Assembly: GCF_000384215.1 (NCBI RefSeq)
Contig: NZ_KB913032.1
Location: forward strand, 3,613,665-3,677,664
Length of the DNA: 64,000 nt
Source: Amycolatopsis alba DSM 44262
GTDB taxonomy: Bacteria > Actinomycetota > Actinomycetes > Mycobacteriales > Pseudonocardiaceae
Reading direction: 5' to 3'
The position numbers and the translations under genes were made by a program. Below, in pieces: positions 34,284 through 42,337 of the stretch. Numbering within the stretch: position 1 is the first letter of the stretch; each line of letters opens with the position of its first letter. The notes under the pieces are model-generated. The model was not told where the DNA came from. It did not search any database and worked only from the letters and a program-made list of their open reading frames with translations.

Positions 34284-35081
34284 ATGGGGAAGACTGCCGG
34301 GCGGATCACGGCACTGGGTTTCGCGCTTTCGGTTTCGGCCGGACTCGCGTTCCCGACGATCGCGATGGCCGCCGAGCCGAATCCGACCCTTTCCGGCAAT
34401 TGCGCCTCGACGCTGCAGAACGGGAAGTCCGCCAACGGCCTCGCTCTCGACGCGGGCGCCCCGCTCAACTCGCCTGAGGCTTTGACGGTCGGTCTGGACT
34501 CGAAGGCCAAGACGGCCCAAGGTCGGAAGCCGCTGCTTTCGCTGCCGGTCGGCGACCTGGTCAAGGCGACCGGACTCACCGACAACCAGGTCGGCGACCT
34601 CGTCGCGCAGGGTGTCTGCGAGCCCGCGCAGGGCGTGGTGAACACGGTCGGCAACCTGACTCAAGGCATCGCCGACGACGTCACCGAGCCGCCGGGCCCC
34701 GGCCCTGGACCTGGTCCCGGCCCGAAGCCCCCGAATCCGCAGCCTCAGCCCCCGAAGCCGGGCCAGCCCGGTGGTCCGGGCAGCGAGCTCCCGGTCGAAA
34801 GCGGTCCTGGTTCCTCCACCGGTATCGGCGGCGACTCGATCGCCGGCGTCATCAGCAACGCGGCGCTGCTGCCCGGCAACTTCGTCCAGGCCCCGGTGAT
34901 CACCGAGATCATCCCCGGCGAGGTCCCGCCGCCCACCGTCGACGAAAAGGACACCGGCAACGCGCAGGCCGTCCAGGCGCCGGTCACCCCCGCCAAGCTG
35001 CCGCTGCTGCTCGCGGTGCTGGCGCTGGCTGTCGTCGCCGCGGCTCTGGTCCGCGCCTGGCTGCGGGGCAAGCCCGCCTGA
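34284..35081 (+). CDS. Exported protein with C-terminal membrane anchor, family member 1
   Basis: A 265-residue protein with a signal peptide (cut after AMA), a globular part with two Cys residues (GNCAST, QGVCEPA), a Pro-rich spacer (PPGPGPGPGPGPKPP), and a C-terminal anchor KLPLLLAVLALAVVAAALVRAWLRGKPA. The anchor pattern LPLLLAVLAL...LVRxW is shared with the next two gene products, and LLPGNF recurs as LLPGTF in the second. No LPxTG is present. Probably a surface protein held by its tail in the membrane; function unknown. Confidence 0.8.
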   Translation: MGKTAGRITALGFALSVSAGLAFPTIAMAAEPNPTLSGNCASTLQNGKSANGLALDAGAPLNSPEALTVGLDSKAKTAQGRKPLLSLPVGDLVKATGLTDNQVGDLVAQGVCEPAQGVVNTVGNLTQGIADDVTEPPGPGPGPGPGPKPPNPQPQPPKPGQPGGPGSELPVESGPGSSTGIGGDSIAGVISNAALLPGNFVQAPVITEIIPGEVPPPTVDEKDTGNAQAVQAPVTPAKLPLLLAVLALAVVAAALVRAWLRGKPA

Positions 35082-35103
35082 TCTTCACCCACAGTGACCC
35101 TCG

Positions 35104-35156
35104 GTGACGCCCGCTTCCACTCGAATGCCTGACCTCTTCGAGTGAGCGGGCGTCAC
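35104..35156 (+). terminator. Hairpin between family members 1 and 2
   Basis: Arms 35104-35125 and 35137-35156 pair with a two-base bulge (GTGACGCCCGCT ... AGCGGGCGTCAC, then CACTCGAA/TTCGAGTG). It lies after the first of the three surface-protein genes, so the second has its own promoter close upstream. Confidence 0.65.
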
Positions 35157-35215
35157 TTGTCTCCATTAGCGTCGTTGTGCAGGTAGGTGAACCTGACGAC
35201 GGAGGAGTCGAAGGC

Positions 35216-36115
35216 ATGCGCGAACGGACACGGAGGGCGACCGCCCTGGGTGCCTCGGCCTTCATTCTCGCGGGCTCGGCCGCCCTCGCCCTGCCCGGCA
35301 CGGCCGCCGCCGCCGAGACCAAGACCGCCACCTGCGGCGGATCGGTGACCGCGAAGACCGGCGACAAGATCCTCGGGAAGACGCCGCTGCTCGGCATCCC
35401 CCTCGACCTCGGCCAGGCGGGTCCGGTCTCCGGAATCCTCACGGGCACGATCAACGCGCTGCTCGGCACGGTCTGCAAGGTGACGGTGACCGTGGTGAAC
35501 GCCGTCGTCGCGCCGGTCCCGGTCATCGGCGAACCCGCCGCGGAAGCGCTGAACGGCGCCGTCACCGGCACCACCCAGGCCTTGACCGGCGGCGGCAAAC
35601 CCGCCCCCGGTACTCAGCCCCAGCCAGGGAAACCCGCCCCCGGCACGCCCGGTAGCGGCGGCCCGCAGACGGGCGGCCCCGGCGGTTCTCCCGCTCAGGG
35701 CGGAACCCCGGCGGGCGGCGGCATCCCGGCGGCGAACAGCCCGCTGCTGCCCGGCACCTTCACCCCGAACTTCGGCGGCCTGCCGTGGGGCATCAGCACG
35801 GGCTACGCCCCGATGCGCGACTACAGCTCCATCCCGATGGCGACGGCCGGTCTCTTCAGCCCGTCGCCCGGTCTTCGCTACGGCGGGCAGGTCCCTGGCT
35901 ATGCGCCGCAATTCGGTGTCGACGCCGAGAACGGGAACGTCGCGGGCAACCCGGACGTCCAGAACGCGGGACAGGCCGAAGCACTACCGAGTGTGAGCGA
36001 CGGATTCACTCAGGACGGGAAACTGCCGCTGCTGATCGCCGTTTTGGCACTCTCCGGAGTCAGCGCGGGCCTGGTCCGCACCTGGGTCCTCCGCCGAATG
36101 GCCGCTACAAGTTAG
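35216..36115 (+). CDS. Exported protein with C-terminal membrane anchor, family member 2
   Basis: A 299-residue protein starting at ATG 35216 behind GGAGGAG. Signal peptide MRERTRRATALGASAFILAG..., cut after AAA; globular part with Cys in ATCGGS and TVCKVT; Gly/Pro-rich linker; then LLPGTFTPNFGGLPWG, GYAPMRDYSSIP and NPDVQNAGQAEALP. The C-terminal anchor is LPLLIAVLALSGVSAGLVRTWVLRRMA. GYAPxRDY, NPDVxNAGxAEAL and the anchor are also in member 3, which shows common origin. Function unknown. Confidence 0.8.
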   Translation: MRERTRRATALGASAFILAGSAALALPGTAAAAETKTATCGGSVTAKTGDKILGKTPLLGIPLDLGQAGPVSGILTGTINALLGTVCKVTVTVVNAVVAPVPVIGEPAAEALNGAVTGTTQALTGGGKPAPGTQPQPGKPAPGTPGSGGPQTGGPGGSPAQGGTPAGGGIPAANSPLLPGTFTPNFGGLPWGISTGYAPMRDYSSIPMATAGLFSPSPGLRYGGQVPGYAPQFGVDAENGNVAGNPDVQNAGQAEALPSVSDGFTQDGKLPLLIAVLALSGVSAGLVRTWVLRRMAATS

Positions 36116-36233
36116 TCCTACCGCCTAGTATCTTCTTGGTCACTCCCTCGTTATCCCCGTTGGTAGTGCTTTTCCCGCTGGTGAAAACCAGACGCACTGC
36201 CTCACGCCCCCACCGACCCGGAGGATCGCGCTC

Positions 36234-37118
36234 GTGCGGAAGACCACCATCTGGCAGACCACCCGCAAGGCGCTCACCGTCACCGCACTCGCGACCATGG
36301 TCACCGGTGGCGCGCTCCTGACGGCGGGCACCGCCTCCGCGGCCACCACGCTGGCGAACGCGTGCAGCGGCACCGTCAACGGCGGGATGGGCGACACCGT
36401 CGCGATCACCGGCACCTCGGTCAAGGAACTGGTGCGGGCGGGTGCGCGCGAGGCGGGCACCCTCGCCCTGTGGGACGTCGCCGCGAACGACATCGCCAAG
36501 GTCAACACCATCGCCGTCGGCACGGTCCCGCAGTCGGCGGGCGGCCCCGTCGAGGCGAAGGCGATCGGCGCGGCCGTGCGGCAGGCGGTCAAGGAGACCA
36601 AGTCCTGGGGTCTCGGGCTCAACCCCGACAAGACGCTGGACAGCATCGAGCACAAGGTCGCAGGCAGCTGCGGCCTGACCACGGTCGCGACGAACTACGT
36701 CGCGCCGACGCTGCCCGCTCCGGGCACCACCGCCCCGCAACAGGGTGGCACCGGCGGCGCGGCCAACGGCGCCCCGTCGGGCGGCGCGAACCTGCTCCCC
36801 GGCGGCAGCAACGGCACCGGCTACGCCCCGCCGCGCGACTACGGCAACCTGCCGGTCGCGCAGCCGGGTGTCGCGGTGGCGCCGGGCGTGCGTTACCCGG
36901 CCAACAGCCCGCTTCCCGGCGAAGGTGCCCCGCAGTACGGCACCGACGGCCAGGCCGGTCAGAACCCCGACGTCCGCAACGCGGGCAACGCCGAAGCGCT
37001 CGCGACCGACGGCATGCCCGGCGGCGACGTCCAGCTGCCGATGCTGCTCGCGGTACTCGTGCTCGCCGGGGTGACCGCCGCGCTGGTGCGCACCTGGGTC
37101 CTGCGCCGCGTCGCCTGA
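36234..37118 (+). CDS. Exported protein with C-terminal membrane anchor, family member 3
   Basis: A 294-residue protein from GTG 36234. Signal peptide cut after ASA; the globular part has two Cys residues, in NACSGTVNGG and GSCGLTTV; then GTGYAPPRDYGNLPVAQPG, NPDVRNAGNAEAL and the anchor LPMLLAVLVLAGVTAALVRTWVLRRVA. It is directly upstream of rpsF. Its C-terminal half is most like member 2. The N-terminal globular parts of the three proteins have diverged much more than the anchors. Confidence 0.8.
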   Translation: MRKTTIWQTTRKALTVTALATMVTGGALLTAGTASAATTLANACSGTVNGGMGDTVAITGTSVKELVRAGAREAGTLALWDVAANDIAKVNTIAVGTVPQSAGGPVEAKAIGAAVRQAVKETKSWGLGLNPDKTLDSIEHKVAGSCGLTTVATNYVAPTLPAPGTTAPQQGGTGGAANGAPSGGANLLPGGSNGTGYAPPRDYGNLPVAQPGVAVAPGVRYPANSPLPGEGAPQYGTDGQAGQNPDVRNAGNAEALATDGMPGGDVQLPMLLAVLVLAGVTAALVRTWVLRRVA

Positions 37119-37173
37119 CCTGAGGCGAAGGCGCCGAACGCCGCCGGGTACGCTGTCCTGGACAAACCCTCCT

Positions 37174-37192
37174 GCCACGGACAGTCCGTGGC
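37174..37192 (+). promoter_or_regulatory. Hairpin in the rpsF leader
   Basis: GCCACGGA-CAG-TCCGTGGC forms an 8-bp stem with a 3-nt loop, ending 12 nt before the AGGAGGT of rpsF. Ribosomal protein leaders often carry hairpins bound by the S6:S18 complex; whether this one has the needed bulge is not visible. It could also be a terminator remnant of the upstream gene, but there is no T-tract. Confidence 0.45.
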
Positions 37193-37218
37193 CGCGAGCC
37201 CATAGGAGGTGAGTGGTT

Positions 37219-37539
37219 GTGTCACGCCATTACGAGGTAATGGTCATCCTTGACCCCACGCTCGACGAGCGCACGGTCGCCCCCACGCTGGACACTTTCC
37301 TCAACGTCATCCGCACTTCGGGCGGAAGCGTCGAGAAGGTCGACGTCTGGGGCCGTCGCCGGCTCTCCTACGAGATCAAGAAGCACGCCGAGGGCATCTA
37401 CGCGCTCCTCGACCTGAACTCCAGCTTCGAAGCGGTGAAGGAGCTGGACCGTCAGCTCTCGCTGCAGGAGACCGTGCTCCGCACCAAGGTCATGCGCCGC
37501 GAGATCAAGCGCGCCGCTGCCGTCGCCGCCAAGGCCTGA
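37219..37539 (+). CDS. rpsF: 30S ribosomal protein S6
   Basis: A 106-residue S6 protein ([16 protein letters not shown]..., [24 protein letters not shown]). It binds S18 on the platform of the small subunit. GTG at 37219 lies 8 nt after AGGAGGT; a GTG two codons earlier is too close to it. First gene of the rpsF-ssb-rpsR-rplI operon with short gaps. Confidence 0.97.
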   Translation: MSRHYEVMVILDPTLDERTVAPTLDTFLNVIRTSGGSVEKVDVWGRRRLSYEIKKHAEGIYALLDLNSSFEAVKELDRQLSLQETVLRTKVMRREIKRAAAVAAKA

Positions 37540-37556
37540 GCCGAAGGACTTTCCCG

Positions 37557-38066
37557 ATGGCTGGAGACACCGTCATCACGGTGATCGGCAACCTCACGTC
37601 CGACCCGGAGCTTCGCTTCACCCCTTCCGGTGCGGCGGTCGCGAACTTCACGGTCGCGTCCACCCCGCGCACGCTGGACCGTCAGTCCGGTGAGTGGAAG
37701 GACGGCGAGGCCCTGTTCCTGCGCTGCAACATCTGGCGTCAGGCGGCCGAGAACGTCGCCGAGTCGCTGACCCGTGGCGCGCGAGTCGTCGTGCAGGGGC
37801 GCCTCAAGCAGCGGTCTTTCGAGACCAAGGAAGGCGAGAAGCGCACCGTCGTCGAGCTCGAGGTCGATGAAATCGGCCCCTCGCTGCGTTACGCCACCGC
37901 CAAGGTGAACAAGGTCAGCCGTGGCACCGGTGGCGGTGGAGGCGGCGGCTTCGGTGGAGGCGGCGGCGGTGGCCAGTCCGGCCCGCCCGCCGACGACCCG
38001 TGGGGTTCCGCCCCGCCCGCCGGTGGCGGCGGTGGCGGCGGCTTCTCCGACGAGCCGCCCTTCTAG
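37557..38066 (+). CDS. ssb: Single-stranded DNA-binding protein
   Basis: A 169-residue SSB. The OB fold occupies about residues 1-115 ([48 protein letters not shown]). A Gly-rich linker leads to the acidic tip FSDEPPF, which recruits partner proteins. It coats single strands in replication and repair. It sits in the conserved rpsF operon 17 bp after rpsF. Confidence 0.97.
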   Translation: MAGDTVITVIGNLTSDPELRFTPSGAAVANFTVASTPRTLDRQSGEWKDGEALFLRCNIWRQAAENVAESLTRGARVVVQGRLKQRSFETKEGEKRTVVELEVDEIGPSLRYATAKVNKVSRGTGGGGGGGFGGGGGGGQSGPPADDPWGSAPPAGGGGGGGFSDEPPF

Positions 38067-38142
38067 CCAGGCGCTCCACCGCGGGCTCCGGCCCGCGAGA
38101 CGCCTCGACACAACCACTACGTAGGAATTCAGGAGTAAAACC

Positions 38143-38391
38143 GTGGCCAAGCCACCCATCCGCAAGCCCAAGAAGAAGGTCTGCGTTTTCTGCAAGGCCG
38201 AGAAGAAGGGCCGCCCGGAGAACATCGACTACAAGGACACCAACCTGCTTCGGAAGTACATCTCCGACCGCGGGAAGATCCGTGCCCGTCGCGTGACCGG
38301 CAACTGCAGCCAGCACCAGCGTGACATCGCCATCGCGGTCAAGAACTCCCGCGAAATGGCGCTGCTGCCCTACACCTCGACCGCACGCTAA
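38143..38391 (+). CDS. rpsR: 30S ribosomal protein S18 (zinc-binding C+ form)
   Basis: An 82-residue S18 with [12 protein letters not shown] and [15 protein letters not shown]. The CxxC, the later Cys and nearby His make it the zinc-binding type; actinobacteria that also carry a zinc-free paralogue express that one under zinc limitation. GTG start at 38143 after AGGAG. Confidence 0.96.
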   Translation: MAKPPIRKPKKKVCVFCKAEKKGRPENIDYKDTNLLRKYISDRGKIRARRVTGNCSQHQRDIAIAVKNSREMALLPYTSTAR

Positions 38392-38403
38392 GGAGGCACG
38401 TCA

Positions 38404-38859
38404 ATGGCGAAGATCATTCTCACCACCGACGTCGCCAACCTCGGTGGGCCCGGCGACATCGTCGAGGTCAAGGACGGCTACGCACGCAACTACCTGCTCC
38501 CCCGTGGCTACGCGATCGTGGCCACCAAGGGCGCGGAGAAGAACGTGCGCACGATCAAGCGGGCGCAGGAGAGCCGTCGCATCCGCGACCTCGACCACGC
38601 CAAGGAGATCAAGGCGACCCTGGAGGGCCTCGGCGCCATCCAGCTCAGCGGCAAGGCGGCCGAGGGCTCGAAGAAGCTCTTCGGTTCGATCACCACCGGC
38701 GAGATCGTGGACGCGATCAAGGCCGCGGGTGGCCCGCTGCTCGACAAGCGCGTCATCGAGCTGAAGGACCACATCAAGACCGTGGGCAAGCACTCGGTCG
38801 GCGCCCGTCTGCACCCCGACGTCCGCGTCGACGTGCGGCTCGAGGTCAAGGCCAAGTAA
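38404..38859 (+). CDS. rplI: 50S ribosomal protein L9
   Basis: A 151-residue L9. The N-terminal RNA-binding domain contains GGPGDIVEVKDGYARNYLLPRGYA, followed by the long connecting helix and the C-terminal domain (GSITTGEIVDAIKAA, DVRVDVRLEVKAK). ATG lies 12 bp after rpsR with AGGAGG between. Last gene of the operon. Confidence 0.97.
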   Translation: MAKIILTTDVANLGGPGDIVEVKDGYARNYLLPRGYAIVATKGAEKNVRTIKRAQESRRIRDLDHAKEIKATLEGLGAIQLSGKAAEGSKKLFGSITTGEIVDAIKAAGGPLLDKRVIELKDHIKTVGKHSVGARLHPDVRVDVRLEVKAK

Positions 38860-38871
38860 CACCGCTTCGCC

Positions 38872-38912
38872 AAAGGGCGGGATGTCTCCTTCACGGAGAT
38901 GTCCCGCCCTTT
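38872..38912 (+). terminator. Terminator of the rpsF-ssb-rpsR-rplI operon
   Basis: AAAGGGCGGGA at 38872 pairs with TCCCGCCCTTT ending at 38912; the stem continues inward to CTCC/GGAG with two mismatches. It lies 12 bp beyond the rplI stop codon. Confidence 0.8.
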
Positions 38913-39024
38913 GCTTTACGCGGAACCCCACCCGGCCGGGCAACGTCTTAGGCTTGACGGGGGATCAAGGCATTATCGAGACTCGACGTCGAGGCACGGG
39001 GACTCAAAAGGGGATCTGGAACCA

Positions 39025-39435
39025 ATGGCTTACGACAGCAACGCCGAGCGGAACCGGCAGGAGAAGGTCACGGTGTCCGCACCGGCCAACCCGGACAAGC
39101 CTTCGTCGACGTCGGGCGGGGGTGGCGGCGGGTTCGCCTTCGACAAGGACAAGATCGACGGCATCATCAAGAAGTGGACGGACCTGCAGGTCGAGCTCAA
39201 GAAGGACTACGCCGACGCGAACCTGATGGCGAACGTCAAGGCGCCAGGCAAGGAGTTCGCGAGCGGCGACTGGGAGAAGCTGGCCAACCCGTCCGGCAAG
39301 GCGTTCCTGGAGCAGAACCAGAAGATGCAGGACTACGTCAAGAATTACATCGACCAGCTGACCGCCGCCAAGCAGAAGATCGCCGCGAACGAAGCCGAGA
39401 CGCAGGCTTCGCTCAACAAGCACAAGGCCGTGTGA
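39025..39435 (+). CDS. Helical ESX-associated protein (unknown family)
   Basis: A 136-residue soluble protein starting at ATG 39025. After a Gly-rich stretch (STSGGGGGGFAF) the rest is amphipathic helix (IDGIIKKWTDLQVELKKDYADANLM; KMQDYVKNYIDQLTAAKQKIAAN). No WxG turn is seen. It is the first gene of a unit with a DUF3558 lipoprotein, a WxG/PPE-like protein and EspG; its TGA overlaps the next ATG by one base. It may be the partner of the PPE-like protein, in the role of a PE protein; this is inference. Confidence 0.75.
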   Translation: MAYDSNAERNRQEKVTVSAPANPDKPSSTSGGGGGGFAFDKDKIDGIIKKWTDLQVELKKDYADANLMANVKAPGKEFASGDWEKLANPSGKAFLEQNQKMQDYVKNYIDQLTAAKQKIAANEAETQASLNKHKAV

Positions 39436-40028
39436 TGCGACGTTCCCTCGTACTCCTCCTCGCCGCCGGTGCGCTGGTCGCGGGCTGTTCGGGCACCAAG
39501 AACGGCACCGCCTCTTCGGAGCCCTCCTACACGACCGGCTCCTCGAGCGCGTCGAGCGGCTCGTCCGGCTCCGCGCCCAAGGTGTCGAATCCCTTGAAGA
39601 CCTCGTCGATCGAGAGCGACGCGTGCGCCGCGCTTTCCGCGGCGAAGCGGTCCCAGCTCGGCCTCGGCGAAGGCGAGCGGCGGACCACGAGCGCCGGCCC
39701 CGGCTGCTCGATCTTCGCCGCCGACGACAAGCTGAACCAGATCGAGATCAGCCCGGTGCTCGCGAACAAGAACGGTCTCAGCGACGTCTACGACACGAAG
39801 GCCAACGACGCGTACTTCGAGGAGACCCAGGTCTCCGGGTACCCGGCGGTCTACGCCGCCGCGCTCGACGACCGCAAGAGCGGCAAATGCGGTCTCTTCG
39901 TCGGCGTGACCGACCAGCTGGCCGTGAACATCCTGGTGCAGTACGACAACGGACCCGGCGCGAGCGATCCGTGCCCCGTCGCGCTCAAAGTGGGGGAAGC
40001 GATGATCGAGACGTTGAAGGAGGGCTGA
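39435..40028 (+). CDS. DUF3558-type lipoprotein
   Basis: A 197-residue lipoprotein with leader MRRSLVLLLAAGALVAGC and lipobox VAGC at Cys18. A Ser-rich linker is followed by a domain with paired Cys residues (ESDACAALS, GPGCSIF, GKCGLFV, SDPCPVAL) as in DUF3558 proteins, which are frequent next to type VII secretion substrates in Pseudonocardiaceae. Its ATG overlaps the upstream stop; the next gene starts 3 bp downstream. Confidence 0.8.
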   Translation: MRRSLVLLLAAGALVAGCSGTKNGTASSEPSYTTGSSSASSGSSGSAPKVSNPLKTSSIESDACAALSAAKRSQLGLGEGERRTTSAGPGCSIFAADDKLNQIEISPVLANKNGLSDVYDTKANDAYFEETQVSGYPAVYAAALDDRKSGKCGLFVGVTDQLAVNILVQYDNGPGASDPCPVALKVGEAMIETLKEG

Positions 40029-40031
40029 CGA

Positions 40032-41393
40032 GTGTTCCTGCTGCCGATCATCGCCGGGTACTCGGCCTACAACCTGGCGACCACGAAATCCGGCGACTTC
40101 GAAGCGTCGGGCGGCGATCGCAAGATCGACTGCTACAACATCTGGGAGAAGATCGTCACCGGTCCGGGTACCGGGTCGATCCAGGAGGGGCAGGCCGCGG
40201 CGACCCGGCTCAAGGCCGGCTACCAGGACAGGCTGACCACCATCGACAACCTGTCGAAGGAGATGGACGCCGCCTGGACCGGCAAGAGCGCCGAAGCCGC
40301 GCAGCAGTCCGGCGCGCATCCGCTGCGGGCGTGGATGGACGACTCCGGCAAGAAGCTGGTGGACTCCGACAAGTACCTCGGTGAGCAGAACACCGCGTTC
40401 ACCACGGTGAAGGCGAAGGTCCAGCAGGTCCCCAAGGATCCGCCGAAGAACAACCTGCTCAACTCGATCACCCCGTGGACCACCGACACCGACCGCGCGA
40501 TCCGGGACTACAACTCCAAGGGCCAAGCGAACGTCGACGCGTTCAACGAGTACTTCAAGGCCAGTTCCGAGAACGGCAAGGGCCTGCCCACCTACAACAA
40601 GATGGAGGGGCAGAAGTCGAACGTCGACGTCACCGGCGGCGGCAGTGACGGCAAGGGCAAGGACAAGGACGGCGGAGGCCAGGGCGACCGCAACGGGAAC
40701 AACGGCATGCCGGGCATCTCGACGCCGCCCGGTTCGATGCCGCCCGGCGGGATGCCGAACATCCCCGGATCGAATATGCCGGGTATCGGCGGACCGGGCT
40801 CGAACATGCCAGGGGCGAACCTGCCGGGCAGCAACATGCCGGGTATCGGCGGGCCGGGTTCGAACATGCCGGGCTCGAACATGCCGGGCGCGAACCTGCC
40901 AGGCGGGCAGTACAACCCGAACCTCCCCGGCAGCAACTACAAGCCGCCGTCCTGGGACGACGGGACGAACGCGTCCGGCTTCACCCCGCCGAAGATCCCC
41001 GGCGCCGGCGGCTTCGGCCCCGGTAGCGGCGGTGGCGGTGGCGCGGGCTTCGGCGGCACCGACATCCCCGGCGCGGGCGGCTTCGGCCCGGACGGTGGCT
41101 TCGGCCCCGGTGGCGGCGGGTTCGGTCCCGGCGGCGGGAGCGGCTCGGCCATGCCCGGTGGCGCGGGCGCGATGGGCGGCGCCGGCATGGGCGGCGGTGC
41201 GGCGGGTTCCGGTTCCGGAGCGGGTCGCGGCGCGGGCGGAATGATGGGCGGCATGGGCGGGATGGGCGCCGGTGGCGCCAAGGGGAAGGGCGGCGAGGAC
41301 GAGGAGCGCAGCTCCAAGTTCCTCGTCGGCGACGACCCCAACGAGATCTTCGGAACCGACGAACTCACCGCACCGCCGGTGATCGGGGAGTAA
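40032..41393 (+). CDS. WxG/PPE-like protein with Gly-Pro-Met-rich repeats
   Basis: A 453-residue protein from GTG 40032. Residues 50-190 are helical with the turn W82-T-G84 in MDAAWTGKSAEAAQQS, the mark of WXG100/PPE proteins. From about residue 230 to 310 the pattern SNMPGIGGPGSNMPGANLPG repeats in varied form. From 310 to 410 it is almost entirely Gly/Pro/Phe/Met/Ala. The C-terminus EIFGTDELTAPPVIGE is a conserved-looking short tail. With EspG downstream it is the probable chaperoned substrate of an ESX system. Confidence 0.8.
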   Translation: MFLLPIIAGYSAYNLATTKSGDFEASGGDRKIDCYNIWEKIVTGPGTGSIQEGQAAATRLKAGYQDRLTTIDNLSKEMDAAWTGKSAEAAQQSGAHPLRAWMDDSGKKLVDSDKYLGEQNTAFTTVKAKVQQVPKDPPKNNLLNSITPWTTDTDRAIRDYNSKGQANVDAFNEYFKASSENGKGLPTYNKMEGQKSNVDVTGGGSDGKGKDKDGGGQGDRNGNNGMPGISTPPGSMPPGGMPNIPGSNMPGIGGPGSNMPGANLPGSNMPGIGGPGSNMPGSNMPGANLPGGQYNPNLPGSNYKPPSWDDGTNASGFTPPKIPGAGGFGPGSGGGGGAGFGGTDIPGAGGFGPDGGFGPGGGGFGPGGGSGSAMPGGAGAMGGAGMGGGAAGSGSGAGRGAGGMMGGMGGMGAGGAKGKGGEDEERSSKFLVGDDPNEIFGTDELTAPPVIGE

Positions 41394-41404
41394 TACGAAC
41401 AGCC

Positions 41405-41443
41405 AGGCCGGGCGCGTGCCAAGATGGGGGCCGCGCCCGGCCT
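41405..41443 (+). terminator. Hairpin between the PPE-like gene and espG
   Basis: AGGCCGGGCGCG at 41405-41416 pairs perfectly with 41432-41443. It lies 11 bp after the stop codon. It could reduce rather than stop transcription into the EspG gene 48 bp further on. Confidence 0.6.
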
Positions 41444-41490
41444 GTCTTGTCACGGGCTGGACGAACATGAACGACTAGGGGGCAGTTCCG

Positions 41491-42288
41491 GTGCTGGACA
41501 AGCAGGTCACCATCACGACCGGCACCCTCATCACGCTGATCCACCGCCGAGGCGGCGAGCCGCACACGATCCTGTCGGAAACCCCGACCTGGTACGGCGA
41601 GGAAGCGCAGCGGGCCGAGGACGAGCGGACCAACGAAGAGCTGGCGAGCCAGGGCCTCTTCGGCGCGCGGGGCCTGCACAACGGGTTCAAGGCGACGCTC
41701 GAAGCGATCGCCAGGCCGTCGCTGGAGTACTACGGCTGGGTCGACGGCGGGTTCGAGGGCAAGGCGCTGAGCTTCACCCTGCTCGCGGGGAGCGCCGGTG
41801 GCGAGGGTTTCGTCCTCGCCCGCCACAGCGAGCACGACGGCGTCGCGCTCGCCTCGGTGCGGCCCGAAGAGCTGCTCACCGAGTTCCTCGCCCAGATCCC
41901 GAAGCTCGCACCGGGACGCGGGCGTCCGATCGCCGTCCCGAAGAGTCAGGTCGAGGCCTCGCGCTCGTCTTCGACGGCGCAGGACGAGGGTTTCGAGGTG
42001 CTTCGCAGCGGGCGGCAGAGCACGGGCAGCCAGGAGGCGGACGAGCTTCGGCGCATTCTCGCGCTACGCCGTTTGGGGAGTGGCAGCCTGTACGTCGCCG
42101 CTCGCGGCCGGAGCGGCGCGCGGCAGCGGATCGAACGCCCGGTGAACTACATCGATACGTCCGAGGGCCGGTGGCTGACCGAGGAGATACCGGGGAGTGG
42201 CGAACCGAGGATCGCCTTCACACCCGCCGACCAGCAGGTTCTCGGAGAACGACTACGGAGCGCACAGGGCAGGTTGTTCTCGTCCTGA
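41491..42288 (+). CDS. EspG-family ESX secretion chaperone
   Basis: A 265-residue protein of the EspG family (PF14011-like): N-terminal beta strand region ending PTWYGEEAQ, a middle part with GFVLARHSEHDGVALASVRPEEL, and a C-terminal LRRILALRRLGSGSLYVAARGRSG..YIDTSEGRWL, all typical. In mycobacteria EspG binds PPE proteins in the cytosol and keeps them soluble until export. GTG start at 41491. It closes the four-gene module; the ESX translocation genes (EccB/C/D, mycosin) are not in this window. Confidence 0.85.
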   Translation: MLDKQVTITTGTLITLIHRRGGEPHTILSETPTWYGEEAQRAEDERTNEELASQGLFGARGLHNGFKATLEAIARPSLEYYGWVDGGFEGKALSFTLLAGSAGGEGFVLARHSEHDGVALASVRPEELLTEFLAQIPKLAPGRGRPIAVPKSQVEASRSSSTAQDEGFEVLRSGRQSTGSQEADELRRILALRRLGSGSLYVAARGRSGARQRIERPVNYIDTSEGRWLTEEIPGSGEPRIAFTPADQQVLGERLRSAQGRLFSS

Positions 42289-42337
42289 ATTCACCACCGT
42301 TCAGCCCGCCGTGTCACCCCTCCACTCTCCGTGGCAT

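Noticed and set aside
34284..37118. Sortase-anchored (LPxTG) proteins
   Set aside because: The C-termini have LP followed by a helix and basic residues, but no LPxTG or LAxTG motif; a membrane tail anchor is the simpler reading.
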